From Synechococcus sp. KORDI-52 (GTDB lineage Bacteria > Cyanobacteriota > Cyanobacteriia > PCC-6307 > Cyanobiaceae): a stretch of DNA of 64,000 nt. The stretch spans positions 1,116,001-1,180,000 of the forward strand of contig NZ_CP006271.1 of the NCBI RefSeq assembly GCF_000737595.1, read 5' to 3'. Shown in pieces: positions 52,211-61,070 of the stretch. The notes beneath the pieces were generated by a model. The model was not told the DNA's origin. It saw nothing but the letters and a program-made list of their open reading frames with translations, and ran no database searches. The position numbers and the translations under genes were made by a program. Position 1 is the stretch's first letter. Each line of letters opens with the position of its first letter.

Positions 52211-53380
52211 TCAGGCGGCGACCGTGCCGGTCATCGTCAGGTCGGCGTACAGCTGTTCGAGGGCGTCGATGTTGCTTGAAATGGTGTAACGCTCCAACGC
52301 GCGCAGGCGGGCTTTGCGGCCCAGCTCCGCCGTCAGGACCGGCTGGTCCCTGAGCACCGGCAGCAGCGTGCGCAACTGGGTGGTGACGCCCTGGGTGCTC
52401 AGCACGATCCCCGCCCCTTGCGCCAGCACCTCTCCATCGGCGCCGGCATCAGTGGCCACGCAGGCGGTTCCGGTGGCCATCGCCTCCAGCAAGGCCAGTG
52501 ACAGGCCCTCCACAAGGCTCGGCAGGATGAAGACCTCAGCGCACTGCAGCAGGGCAACTCGGGTGTCCAGGTCCGGTTCGTGGCCCCACCAGAGGATTCG
52601 GTCGTCGTTGAACTGGTTCATCAGGCTGTTGCGCAGCGGGCCATCGCCGACGATCACCAAGCGGCAGCCCTCCGGTGAAACAAGGCGCCAGGCCCGCAGC
52701 AGGGCTTCGACGTTCTTCTCCGTCGCCAGGCGCCCCATGTAAAGCACGATCCTTTCCCGGCCCAGCCGTTGCCGCACCTGTTGATGCATCAATGAGAGGG
52801 TGCCAGGGGTGGTGGGGCTCCAGCGGTCGGTGTCCACACCATTGGGAATCACCGTCAGACGATCGGCTGGAACGCCGAGGCGCTCAAGAAAGTCCGCCTG
52901 AAGATTGGAGAACACGATCACCCGGTCGTAGCGGGTCAGGGCCGGTGCATACAGCTGGTACGTGAGCTGCTGGGTTCCAGCCGTCAGGTTGCGCAGGCCT
53001 GCATCGAAGGGGGGATGAAAGGTGGCCACCAGGGGAACGCCCAGCTGCTGGCAGAGCTCCGGCAGGCGGAAATCCAGGGGGGAGAGGGTGAGGCTGGCGT
53101 GCACCAGGTCCGGCTGCAGCCGCTCGAGGGATTCCCTTAACTCCCGTTGCGCCCCTGGGGACGGAATCGTGTAAACCTGCGATTTGACCAGGTAGGGCAG
53201 GCTGACGTCCGGGTCGTTGGCCAGCAGTGAGGTGTTGTCGCGCTCGGGGCTGCGCGGGTTATCGAAGTGAATGAAGTGCACCTGATGGCCGCGTTTTCGC
53301 AGCGCATCAGTGGTGCTGATCCCGTAGGACACATTCCCGCAGAAGGGAGACTTCTTGCCGAGCCACGCAATCTGCGCCAA
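52211..53380 (-). CDS. GT4 family glycosyltransferase
   Basis: 389 residues. GT-B fold signs are the N-terminal AWLGKKSPFCGNVSYGISTT, VIPNGVDTDRWSPTTPGTL, IVLYMGRLATEKNVEALLRA and the C-terminal VFILPSLVEGLSLALLEAMA (EX7E-type). It likely transfers a sugar to a lipid or polysaccharide. It is possibly relevant to surface glycans or glycolipids, but no partner gene is adjacent. An MFS transporter gene lies upstream, with 32 nt between. Confidence 0.9.
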   Translation of the reverse strand: MAQIAWLGKKSPFCGNVSYGISTTDALRKRGHQVHFIHFDNPRSPERDNTSLLANDPDVSLPYLVKSQVYTIPSPGAQRELRESLERLQPDLVHASLTLSPLDFRLPELCQQLGVPLVATFHPPFDAGLRNLTAGTQQLTYQLYAPALTRYDRVIVFSNLQADFLERLGVPADRLTVIPNGVDTDRWSPTTPGTLSLMHQQVRQRLGRERIVLYMGRLATEKNVEALLRAWRLVSPEGCRLVIVGDGPLRNSLMNQFNDDRILWWGHEPDLDTRVALLQCAEVFILPSLVEGLSLALLEAMATGTACVATDAGADGEVLAQGAGIVLSTQGVTTQLRTLLPVLRDQPVLTAELGRKARLRALERYTISSNIDALEQLYADLTMTGTVAA

Positions 53381-53412
53381 GCGGGTTGGGCCTCCTCAGG
53401 CGAACCGGCAAG

Positions 53413-54792
53413 TTAGCAGCGTTGCCACGGTCGTTCGATCAACGCCGCCACCAGCGCCATCGCAGCCAGGAGCAGCAGCACCGGTTGGAGGCCAATGCTG
53501 CTCACCAAAGTGCCTGCCAGCACGAGCGGTAGACTCAGGGCGATGTTGATCAGGTTGTTCTGAAGTCCGAACACCCTGCCGCGTTCGGTCTCGGGGGTTT
53601 CCTCCTGAATCGTGGTCTGAGCCGGAATCGCCACCAGCGCTGCTCCGATGCCGAGGATGCCGCAGAGGCTGAGGGTGAAGGCCAGGGATCCCCGCAGCTG
53701 GCTGAGCAGCACCAAGGTCCAGGTGATGGTTCCCAGGCCTGCCGCCGTGAGTCGCCGGCGGCTGAACCGATGACCCAGTTGCGCGATCACCACCGCTCCG
53801 ATCGCCATGCCCAGACCACTCATGGCCAGTAGGGCGCCAAAGCCTGAGGCCCCCAGGTTGTCAATCAGGGCTGCGAGCTGAAGGGCCAGCACGTACAGGG
53901 CCGCCAACAGGCTGTAGAGCAGCACCAGATGGACCATGGCTCCCCGCACCGAGGGAACCCGGCGCAGCACCTGTAGACCTTCACCGATCTCCGACCACAC
54001 CGAGGTGTTGGAGGCGGGCTTGGGGGATTCCTGCAGCTTCAGCCGCGACAGGCTGAGGGCTGCGAGGCCGTAACAGAGCGGAAGCAGCAGGAACTCGCCG
54101 CCATCGATGCCGAGGGACGCCAGGCCACTGTGCAGGCCGCGGAGAATCGGTTCCCCCAGGGCGAAGCCCAGGATCGTGGCTCCCATGCTTGTGGCCTGAT
54201 AGAGGGAGTTGGCGGCCAGCAAGTGTTCTCCAGGCACCACAACAGGAATGGTGGCCTGTTCGGACGGTGCGAAGAACTGGGTCAGGATCGACTCAAGGAA
54301 GGTCATGCCCACCAGCCCCCAGTAGCCCCAGGGGAGTCCCAGCCACATGGGCCCAGGCAGCAGACAGAGCGGTGCGAACACCACCAATAAGGCTCGGATG
54401 GCGTTGCTGGCCACCATCACCCGACGTTTGGGCCAGCGGTCAGCCCAGACCCCAGCCACCGTTCCCAGCAGCATGGCCGGGATGGTGTTCGCCACAAAGA
54501 TGCCTGTGGCCAGCAGGGTGATCACCTGGGTACGGGTGCTGATGTCCAGGCCGTACTCCGACGCCATGTCCACCAGCACACCACTGCCCTGACCCTTCAG
54601 CAGCAGATGCTGATCGATCAAAAAGACCATCAGCACGATGTAGAACTTGTCCGCCAGCTGGGAAAAGATCTGACCCAGCCAGAGCTTGCGGAAATCGTTC
54701 AGTCGCAGCACAGCCTCCAAGCCGCGCTTCCCCTCTGGGTTACTGCCGGTGGGCAGGGCGGGTTCAGGGGTGGTGAGGCTGGGTCCGCTCAA
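53413..54792 (-). CDS. MFS transporter, enterobactin-exporter-like
   Basis: 459 residues, about 12 membrane helices. Segment AGVWADRWPKRRVMVASNAI between helices 2 and 3 is the MFS-type loop (DRxxRR). The second half starts with LRLNDF-like family features. Members of this EntS/multidrug-like subgroup export siderophores or drugs. Substrate unknown. TTG start at 54792. It is followed by the GT4 gene on the same strand. Confidence 0.85.
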   Translation of the reverse strand: MSGPSLTTPEPALPTGSNPEGKRGLEAVLRLNDFRKLWLGQIFSQLADKFYIVLMVFLIDQHLLLKGQGSGVLVDMASEYGLDISTRTQVITLLATGIFVANTIPAMLLGTVAGVWADRWPKRRVMVASNAIRALLVVFAPLCLLPGPMWLGLPWGYWGLVGMTFLESILTQFFAPSEQATIPVVVPGEHLLAANSLYQATSMGATILGFALGEPILRGLHSGLASLGIDGGEFLLLPLCYGLAALSLSRLKLQESPKPASNTSVWSEIGEGLQVLRRVPSVRGAMVHLVLLYSLLAALYVLALQLAALIDNLGASGFGALLAMSGLGMAIGAVVIAQLGHRFSRRRLTAAGLGTITWTLVLLSQLRGSLAFTLSLCGILGIGAALVAIPAQTTIQEETPETERGRVFGLQNNLINIALSLPLVLAGTLVSSIGLQPVLLLLAAMALVAALIERPWQRC

Positions 54793-54820
54793 GGGGCAGT
54801 TGCATCGCGGCCATGATGGC

Positions 54821-55594
54821 TCACGCCCCTGTCAGCAGCGTTTCCCGCAGCATGGCCAGGGCTTTGCTGGGGCGGTTGAGATGTGTCCGGCTCCAGACCT
54901 CGACAACCCGCAGCAGCCGGCGCCACACGGCCGGGGGACCCATCAGTTCACCGTCATGGCGACGGGGGAGCTCGGCACGGGGCAGCCGCTGGAGCAGGGC
55001 CAGTTCGGAGGGATTCAGCTGGATGGCCGCCCCGGGTTGCTCGTCGATGGCAAAGCCATCCTGCGGAAGCAGGCTGCAGCGCCAGTCCCACTGGCCCAGT
55101 GGTGGTTCCAGTGGATCGCCCGTCAGGCAGCAGGTCTGCAGCGGTAATCCATAACCACCCAGGGTGAGCAGATGGATGCAGGCCTGCACGGTGCCGGCCA
55201 ACACCAGCTCCGGATCGGCTCGGTGCTCTTCCAGACGTTCAAGGTGCACTTGCATGGTGGCCAGCAGCCCCTCCACGGGGTCCTGGGCCGCCAGTTGAAG
55301 GCATAGATCACACAGCGCCTGTGCCGCAGCGAGGGTTTCCAGCTCTTGCCCGAGACCGGAGAAACTGCGCAGCACCCGCAGTTGACGCACCCGGGCCAGG
55401 CCGCGGCGTCCTCCCACCTGCAGCTCCAGCAGGGTGAGGGGGGCCGCGGCGGCAAGACTGCTCTTGGGCCGGCGAGCGCCAGGAACAGCGAAGCGGCTGA
55501 CGCCTTCTGCATCACTCAGCAGGCTCAGCAGGCGGTCATGTTCGCCGAGGGGGCCAACCTTGAGGGCGAGTCCGGTGAGGCGTCGTTCTGCCAT
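54821..55594 (-). CDS. recO: DNA repair protein RecO
   Basis: 257 residues. The N-terminal OB fold (RRLTGLALKVGPLGEHDRLL, then SLLSDAEGVSRFAVPGARRP) and the helical middle with CxxC-like ligands around LQTCCLTGDPLEPP are typical of RecO, which loads RecA with RecR/RecF onto SSB-coated DNA. The stop of deoC abuts its start codon, so the two are a transcript. MFS follows 28 nt later. Confidence 0.9.
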   Translation of the reverse strand: MAERRLTGLALKVGPLGEHDRLLSLLSDAEGVSRFAVPGARRPKSSLAAAAPLTLLELQVGGRRGLARVRQLRVLRSFSGLGQELETLAAAQALCDLCLQLAAQDPVEGLLATMQVHLERLEEHRADPELVLAGTVQACIHLLTLGGYGLPLQTCCLTGDPLEPPLGQWDWRCSLLPQDGFAIDEQPGAAIQLNPSELALLQRLPRAELPRRHDGELMGPPAVWRRLLRVVEVWSRTHLNRPSKALAMLRETLLTGA

Positions 55595-56275
55595 TCAGGC
55601 TGCTGGGCGCCGTTGGGCCTGCAGCAGTGCCGGGGCGCTGCTGGTGCCCAGAAGATCCGCCCCCGCCAACAGCAGATCTCCCGCGTGGCTCAGGTTGTGG
55701 ATGCCCCCGGCCCCCTTGATGGCGCAGCGTTTGCGGATCAGCTGTTGCAACGCACGGATCTGATCGGCATGACATGGCGGCCCAAAGCCGTTTCCGGTCT
55801 GCAGTCCGGCAGCGCCAGCATCGATGGCGGCCTCCACGGCCAACTCCAGTTGTTCGGTTTCAAGGCGCGCCATGTCCAGGATGGCCCGCACGGGACACCC
55901 CAGGTCGCAGAGGGCGGACAGTTCCTCGGCAAAGGCCCCTGAATTGCCGTTCACAAGGGCACTGAAGTCGGGAACGACATCGAACTCCTGGGCACCATGG
56001 GCGGCACACCACTCCGCCTCCGCCAGCTTGAGTTCGGCTGGAATCGCACCGAAGGGGAAGCCGATGGCCGCCACCAGGAGTGGGCCCGAGTCGGTGCCTC
56101 CGATGCGTTCCCGCAGCAGCGGCAGGTGTTGTGGTGTGGTGCAAATGGCACGGACCCCCTCCTGCACCCCGGAATCACAGAGGGTCTGCAGCTGCTCCAG
56201 GGTCAACAAGGGGTCCAGGATCGCCTGATCCAGCCGCGGCGGCAGGTCGGGGAGCTCTGGGGCTGGATCAGCCAT
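55595..56275 (-). CDS. DeoC-like aldolase-fold protein lacking the Schiff-base lysine
   Basis: 226 residues with clear deoxyribose-phosphate aldolase fold segments (LLVAAIGFPFGAIPAELKLA, EFDVVPDFSALVNG, CAIKGAGGIHNLSHAGDLLL). The family's Schiff-base lysine in K-T-S-T is replaced by Gln159 in AGAAGLQTGNGFG. The lysine near LKVIxE becomes Ala in VRAILDMARL. Lys187 (KGAGG) and Asp99 remain. It is usually annotated DeoC, but classical aldolase activity is doubtful. Directly upstream of recO. Confidence 0.82.
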   Translation of the reverse strand: MADPAPELPDLPPRLDQAILDPLLTLEQLQTLCDSGVQEGVRAICTTPQHLPLLRERIGGTDSGPLLVAAIGFPFGAIPAELKLAEAEWCAAHGAQEFDVVPDFSALVNGNSGAFAEELSALCDLGCPVRAILDMARLETEQLELAVEAAIDAGAAGLQTGNGFGPPCHADQIRALQQLIRKRCAIKGAGGIHNLSHAGDLLLAGADLLGTSSAPALLQAQRRPAA

Positions 56276-56289
56276 GGAGGGCCAGGGAG

Positions 56290-56877
56290 TCAGTCACGAG
56301 CCTGAATCACGCCATACCCCCCGTGGTTGCGTCGGTAGATCACCTGCAGTTGATCGCTCTCCTTCTCCCGGAACAGATAGAAATCGTGGTCGATCAGATC
56401 CAACTGCCGGCGAGCCTCATCCAGGTCCATGGGCGGCATGGCGAAATATTTGCGTCGCACACCTGGGTTCGGCAGCTCCGCCTCACGCCCCTGCAGCAGG
56501 GAGGCTTCAACGGGCGATGCATCGTTGACCACATCCGTGCTGGGGGTGTGGCTGGCGCTGTGGCCATGGCTGTGGTGGTGATCGCTGTGGCGTTCCTTCC
56601 AGCGGCGCAGCTGCCGGGCCAGTTTTCCAGCGGCCAGATCGATGCTGGCGTATAGGTTTTCACTGCGTTCCTGGGCCCGGATCACGGTGCCGTTGGCAAA
56701 GACCGTCACTTCGGCGGTCTGCTGCGGCACTCGGGGATTGCGGGCCACGGAGAGATGGACGTCCGCTTCGCGAACAGCATCACCGAAGTGCGCTGTGACC
56801 CGTGCCAATTTGGTTTGGGTGTAATCCCGCAAAGCCGGCGTGATCTCGAGGTTGCGACCATGGATCAGCAACTTCAT
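56290..56877 (-). CDS. hpf: Ribosome hibernation promoting factor, long form (LrtA)
   Basis: 195 residues from ATG 56877. The N-terminal HPF fold ([20 protein letters not shown], later VHLSVARNP) is followed by a His-rich linker ([12 protein letters not shown]) and the C-terminal dimerisation domain (VVRRKYFAM-like: [20 protein letters not shown]). Long HPF makes 100S ribosome dimers in the dark or in stationary phase. In cyanobacteria the gene is called lrtA. Diverges from lipB with only 11 nt between starts. Confidence 0.93.
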   Translation of the reverse strand: MKLLIHGRNLEITPALRDYTQTKLARVTAHFGDAVREADVHLSVARNPRVPQQTAEVTVFANGTVIRAQERSENLYASIDLAAGKLARQLRRWKERHSDHHHSHGHSASHTPSTDVVNDASPVEASLLQGREAELPNPGVRRKYFAMPPMDLDEARRQLDLIDHDFYLFREKESDQLQVIYRRNHGGYGVIQARD

Positions 56878-56888
56878 GCCTTGCTCCT

Positions 56889-57587
56889 GTGCCGGTTGAT
56901 ATCGGCAAGCTAGATACGGAGCACGATTCGGCCCACCCCCGGCGTGCATTTCTTTTCGAGCCCGGTGATCCGGTTCGATTCGATGTGGCCTGGTCGGCGC
57001 AACGGCGCTGGCAAAACAGGCTTCTGGCCGACCCATCGGCTCCGGAGGCGGTCTGGATCCTGCAACACCAGACTTGCTACACCCTCGGCCGCGGTGCCAG
57101 TGAAGAGCATTTGCATTTTGATCCCGCTGACCCACCGGCACCCCTGTACCGGATTGATCGTGGCGGGGAGGTGACCCATCACCTACCCGGCCAACTGGTG
57201 GCCTACCCGGTGTTGGACCTTCGGCGCCGCACTCCCGATTTGCACTGGTATCTGCGCCAGCTGGAGCAGGTCGTGTTGGATGTTCTGGCGGAGTTGGGCC
57301 TGGAGGGTCAGCGTCTGCCGGGGTTGACCGGCCTCTGGTTGGACAACCGCAAGGTCGCTGCCATCGGTGTGGGTTGTCGTCGCTGGATCACCCAGCACGG
57401 CTTGGCCCTGAACGTTGACTGTTCGATGCAGGGGTTCGAGCAGGTCACCCCCTGTGGGCTCAACGGACGTGCGGTCGGGCGGCTCGCGGACTGGTTACCA
57501 GGGCTGACGTCGGCTGAGGTGCAGCCGCTGTTGCGGCACGCCCTGGTTCATCGTTTCGGTCTGGTCTGGGAGGAGGAAGCGAGATAA
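56889..57587 (+). CDS. lipB: Octanoyl-[acyl-carrier-protein]:protein octanoyltransferase
   Basis: 232 residues; transfers octanoyl groups to lipoate-dependent enzymes. Typical are [20 protein letters not shown] (RGGxxTxHxPGQLVxYP), the catalytic Lys in [10 protein letters not shown], and the catalytic Cys in [14 protein letters not shown] 56889 start, very close to the divergent hpf start, so the two promoters must lie inside the opposing genes, or the true start is later. Confidence 0.92.
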   Translation: MPVDIGKLDTEHDSAHPRRAFLFEPGDPVRFDVAWSAQRRWQNRLLADPSAPEAVWILQHQTCYTLGRGASEEHLHFDPADPPAPLYRIDRGGEVTHHLPGQLVAYPVLDLRRRTPDLHWYLRQLEQVVLDVLAELGLEGQRLPGLTGLWLDNRKVAAIGVGCRRWITQHGLALNVDCSMQGFEQVTPCGLNGRAVGRLADWLPGLTSAEVQPLLRHALVHRFGLVWEEEAR

Positions 57588-57615
57588 ACCTGAGTGGTTT
57601 GAACCCCTGTCTCGG

Positions 57616-59529
57616 ATGACGGCCAGCTGGAGCCCGACAGCCCGCGAAACGGACGCCCTTCAGCGTCATGCCCATGTTCAGAGGTTGTCGAGGGTGGATG
57701 CGGTTTGGCCCTGGCTCGCTGACCGCCATGGGGCGATTGCCGCCGTGGATGCGCCCCATGCGGCGCATCCCGAACGCTTCAATTTCGGTGAACTGTCGGA
57801 GCGCATAGCCACCGCAGCCGCTGCGTTTCGGCGCCATGGTGTGACGGAAGGGGATGTGGTGGCGCTCTTTGCCGAGAACAGCCCCCGTTGGCTGGTGGCC
57901 GATCAGGGCCTGATGCGGGCCGGTGCCGCAGATGCCGTGCGCGGAGCGTCGGCCCCCGTCGAGGAGCTGCGTTACATCCTCATGGATTGCCAGGCGACGG
58001 CCCTGGTGGTTCAGAACGCTGAGGTTTGGCGTCGTCTGGCCCTTTCCCCAGGGCAAGAGACGCAGCTGCGTTTTGTGCTGCAGCTGGAGGGTGAGCCGGC
58101 TGAGGGCACCACCGGCTGGGAGGCATTTCTGGCGTCGGGTGCCGGCTCTGATCCCGTCCGCCCGGCTGGGGGCAGGGAGGCGGTGGCCACTGTTCTTTAC
58201 ACCTCAGGTACCACAGGTCAGCCCAAGGGTGTGCCGTTGACCCACGCCAACCTGCTGCATCAGATGAGCTCGCTGGCCTGTGTGGCCTATCCCGAGCCGG
58301 GTGCTCCGGTGCTGAGTGTGCTGCCCATCTGGCATGCCTACGAACGCAGTGCCAGCTACTACTTCCTCTCCTGTGCCTGCACGCAGACCTACACCACCAT
58401 CAAGCAGCTGAAGAAGGATCTGCCGCGGGTCCGGCCGATCGCGATGGCCACCGTGCCGCGGCTGTGGGAGGCGGTTCAGGCCGGCTTTGAGGATGTGCTC
58501 AAGACCTTCCCCCCGTCTCGGCAGCGCCTGCTGCGGGCAGCGTTGGCCAACAGTGCTGCCCAGCGCAAGGCCGTGCGAACGGCGCGCAACCTTCTGCTGG
58601 AACCGGTCTCATCAGGAGGCCGGCTGCGTGCCTTCGGCTCCGCTGCCCTGCGCTGGCCTCTGCATGCCCTGGCGTCGACCTTGATCTGGCCGAAGCTGCG
58701 GCGCCAGCTCAGCGGCGGCCAGCTCGCCTATCCCATCAGCGGTGGTGGTGCCATCGCGCCCCACATCGATGCCTTTTTTGAAGCCGTGGGGATTGAACTG
58801 CTGGTGGGCTATGGCCTCACCGAAACCAGCCCTGTGGTGAGCTGTCGGAGGCCCTGGCGCAACATTCGCGGCAGTTCCGGGCTGCCCATGCCCCAGACCG
58901 AATTCCGGATCGTCGATCCCGACAACGGCCAGCCCCTGGCCTTCCGGCAACGGGGGCGGGTGATGGTGCGGGGGCCCCAGGTGATGGCGGGCTATCTCGG
59001 CAAACCTGAGGCCAGCGCCAAGGTTCTCGATGCCGAGGGGTGGTTTGACACCGGTGATCTCGGGATGCTCCTGCCGGACGGGTCCGTGGCCCTCACCGGC
59101 CGTGCCAAAGACACGATTGTGTTGAGCAGTGGCGAGAACATCGAGCCCGGCCCCCTGGAAGAAGCCCTGGTGGCCAGCCCCCTGATCGAGCAGGTGACGC
59201 TGGTGGGTCAGGACGAACGCCAGCTCGGTGCTTTGCTTGTTCCCCGTGCCGAGGCGATCGTGGCCTGGGCGGCTGAAGCCGGCATCAGCGTGGCTCCAGA
59301 TCTGGGTGGGCAACCCGGTGATCCCGCCCTGCTCCGCCTGTTGATGCGCGAATGCAACAGCTTGCTCAAGCAGCGGTCGGGTTCCCGTGGTGATGAGCGG
59401 CTGGCCGGCGTGGTGTTCGTGGATCCCTTCAGCATCGAGAACGGACTTCTGACCCAGACGCTGAAGCAACGCCGTGATCGCATCACCAGCCGTGACCAGC
59501 ACTTGATTGATGCCCTCTACGGACGTTGA
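57616..59529 (+). CDS. Long-chain acyl-CoA (or acyl-ACP) synthetase, AMP-binding
   Basis: 637 residues of the ANL superfamily. The AMP-binding signature YTSGTTGQPKGVPLTHAN lies near residue 196, SVLPIWHAYERSASYYFLSC follows, and YGLTETSPVVSCRRP and GWFDTGDLGMLLPDGSVALT complete the adenylation motifs. Cyanobacterial relatives (Aas) activate free fatty acids for recycling into lipids. CoA versus ACP cannot be told from sequence. Starts 28 nt after lipB. Confidence 0.9.
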   Translation: MTASWSPTARETDALQRHAHVQRLSRVDAVWPWLADRHGAIAAVDAPHAAHPERFNFGELSERIATAAAAFRRHGVTEGDVVALFAENSPRWLVADQGLMRAGAADAVRGASAPVEELRYILMDCQATALVVQNAEVWRRLALSPGQETQLRFVLQLEGEPAEGTTGWEAFLASGAGSDPVRPAGGREAVATVLYTSGTTGQPKGVPLTHANLLHQMSSLACVAYPEPGAPVLSVLPIWHAYERSASYYFLSCACTQTYTTIKQLKKDLPRVRPIAMATVPRLWEAVQAGFEDVLKTFPPSRQRLLRAALANSAAQRKAVRTARNLLLEPVSSGGRLRAFGSAALRWPLHALASTLIWPKLRRQLSGGQLAYPISGGGAIAPHIDAFFEAVGIELLVGYGLTETSPVVSCRRPWRNIRGSSGLPMPQTEFRIVDPDNGQPLAFRQRGRVMVRGPQVMAGYLGKPEASAKVLDAEGWFDTGDLGMLLPDGSVALTGRAKDTIVLSSGENIEPGPLEEALVASPLIEQVTLVGQDERQLGALLVPRAEAIVAWAAEAGISVAPDLGGQPGDPALLRLLMRECNSLLKQRSGSRGDERLAGVVFVDPFSIENGLLTQTLKQRRDRITSRDQHLIDALYGR

Positions 59530-59621
59530 AGGCGGCTCAAGAGGCCAGGAGGGTGGTCGGTTGTCCGGTGATTGACCCCATGCGATCGGGCTGACAGCCT
59601 TTGGTCGTCTACCAGGAATTC

Positions 59622-60065
59622 ATGTCCGACGGCACCTCCCTGACGATCAAGCGTCCGATTACCGTTCGCGCCGTCGTGACGCCCACTTGGAAAGAGGAAG
59701 CAGAGCGAGAGCTCAGCAATGGCATTGCCACCGCTGACCAACAGCTGGCTCAGCTCGAGCAGGAAGGCCAGGACGTGGTGGACCAGGTGCGGCGTCAGAG
59801 CGCCAATCCTCTTGATCCCCGGGTGCAGGATCAGGTAGCGCAAATTCAGCAACAGGTGGCGGCCAAACGTGCCGAGCTGGAGGAGCAGAAGCGCAATCTG
59901 CTCCAGCAGCAAGCTCAGGTGCGTGAGCTGGAGATGGACCAGATCGTTGAGCAGGGGCAGCTGGAGAGCAGCTGTGAGCTAAAGGTTGGCGACAACCTGG
60001 TGCAGAAGATGCAGGTTGCCATCGTTGTCAAAGATGGTGTTGTCCAGTCGATTGAGGCAGCCTGA
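59622..60065 (+). CDS. YlqD-like coiled-coil protein
   Basis: 147 residues from ATG 59622. The short N-terminal KRPITVRAVVTPTWKEEAE is followed by a long coiled coil (about residues 25-105, for example QIQQQVAAKRAELEEQKRNL), then a small beta domain (GDNLVQKMQVAIVVKDGVVQ). This matches the YlqD family, of unknown function. Two hairpins follow the stop. Confidence 0.8.
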   Translation: MSDGTSLTIKRPITVRAVVTPTWKEEAERELSNGIATADQQLAQLEQEGQDVVDQVRRQSANPLDPRVQDQVAQIQQQVAAKRAELEEQKRNLLQQQAQVRELEMDQIVEQGQLESSCELKVGDNLVQKMQVAIVVKDGVVQSIEAA

Positions 60066-60104
60066 TTGGCTGCTCAAACGTTGTCTTGAGTCTTGAGCCC
60101 GGAT

Positions 60105-60137
60105 TAATATTCAGGAGTCTTCGGATTCTGAATATTA
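60105..60137 (+). terminator. UUCG-capped hairpin after the YlqD-like gene
   Basis: taatattcag (60105-60114) pairs with ctgaatatta (60128-60137), capped by agtc-TTCG-gatt with a single bulged G. No T-run follows. It is a stable RNA 3' end or processing element. Confidence 0.65.
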
Positions 60138-60160
60138 GAGCCATAAATATTATTAACTAC

Positions 60161-60207
60161 CCGCCTTAAAAATGATGACGTCGATTAAGGCGGCAAAATA
60201 TTTTTTG
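60161..60207 (+). terminator. Rho-independent terminator
   Basis: ccgccttaa (60161-60169) pairs exactly with ttaaggcgg (60185-60193), 15-nt loop, followed by caaaatattttttg. It would terminate the lipB-acyl synthetase-YlqD transcript. Confidence 0.75.
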
Positions 60208-60222
60208 ATCTTTGAAAAAAGA

Positions 60223-60253
60223 GAGTCACGTGGGTTAGGTCTGGCTGTGACTC
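60223..60253. repeat. Inverted repeat gagtcac/gtgactc
   Basis: Perfect 7-bp arms at 60223-60229 and 60247-60253, separated by 17 nt, just after the terminator. Could be an operator or hairpin. Confidence 0.4.
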
Positions 60254-61007
60254 GGATTATCCAGCTTTAATGGAAATTCACATTGTCAGAAAGGGGGCGA
60301 ATTTCCTGTTGCATTGAGCTCTCGAGGCGCATTGAAAAACATGGCCGTGAATCAAATGGACAAGAATTGTTTTATGTTTAATCGATTTTGGTTTTATCAG
60401 CCATATATGTTTCCCTCTAGGCGCTTTTTCGTTGCTAAGCGATTACAAAGCAGAATGGATGCGAGATAATGATGTGTTGTACTTCTTGCTCTATTGCCAC
60501 CCAAGATACAAATCAGAAAAAATATTAAACACCTCTTGAGTTGTTGGAGAGTAGAGAAAGCTGTGATGGTTATTGGCTTTTTCCTGGGAAGTAGGACTTT
60601 AGGGCTGGCTTTCGTGATCCATTGATTTTTAGTGGGCAGTGAATTAAGCATTTGCTTGTCATCTTTGCCCTCAGCAGTAAGTAATTATTCTTACTTTAAG
60701 CGTAGGGCTTGCTTCATGGTTCTCCTTTATGGGGTGGAGGACAAGGCTGTGGCTAGTTGATTTTTCCCTTGCCGAAAGATAAATATCTGAATCAATGCAC
60801 TAAAAAAATGATGCAAGCTGCAAAGCTTCAAATGCGGCAATTAAAGAATGAGGTTTCGCTATCCCAGTAAAGACAGGGGATTTAAAAAAGCGAAAAGCTT
60901 CTTTTGTGCAAAAGAGCTGTCCAACAAAAAAGTTTGTAAAAGAGTAAGTATTCAGAAGACAAAGGTAAGTTGAATAATCCAGGGTGAAAGCTGTAAATGC
61001 ACATCCG

Positions 61008-61033
61008 CACAGATGTCCAGATGGACAAATGTG
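61008..61033 (+). promoter_or_regulatory. Hairpin in the leader of the giant gene, followed by a short T-run
   Basis: cacagatgtcc (61008-61018) faces ggacaaatgtg (61023-61033): five plus four base pairs with a 2x2 internal loop and an agat tetraloop. A ctttttc run begins 8 nt later, so it might attenuate transcription. The start codon is 37 nt further on, with AAAGGA about 8 nt before it. Confidence 0.4.
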
Positions 61034-61070
61034 TGTGCCACCTTTTTCAATTTTCAAAAGGATTTCAGTT

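Larger units (their letters stand above)
60208..61070. other. AT-rich region without a convincing gene, leader of the giant gene
   Basis: About 0.86 kb, visibly AT-rich. The minus frames at 60397-60651 and 60800-61195 lack convincing composition, and the second overlaps the start of the giant gene. A short plus frame at 60341-60469 (42 codons) is too weak to call. Structures noted: a 7-bp inverted repeat gagtcac/gtgactc at 60223-60253, and a hairpin cttttg/caaaag at 60896-60918. The region probably holds the promoter and long leader of the gene at 61071. Confidence 0.6.

Noticed and set aside
60341-60469. 42-codon plus frame in the AT-rich leader
   Set aside because: Short, no ribosome-binding site recognised and no family. 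Kept only as a remote possibility.
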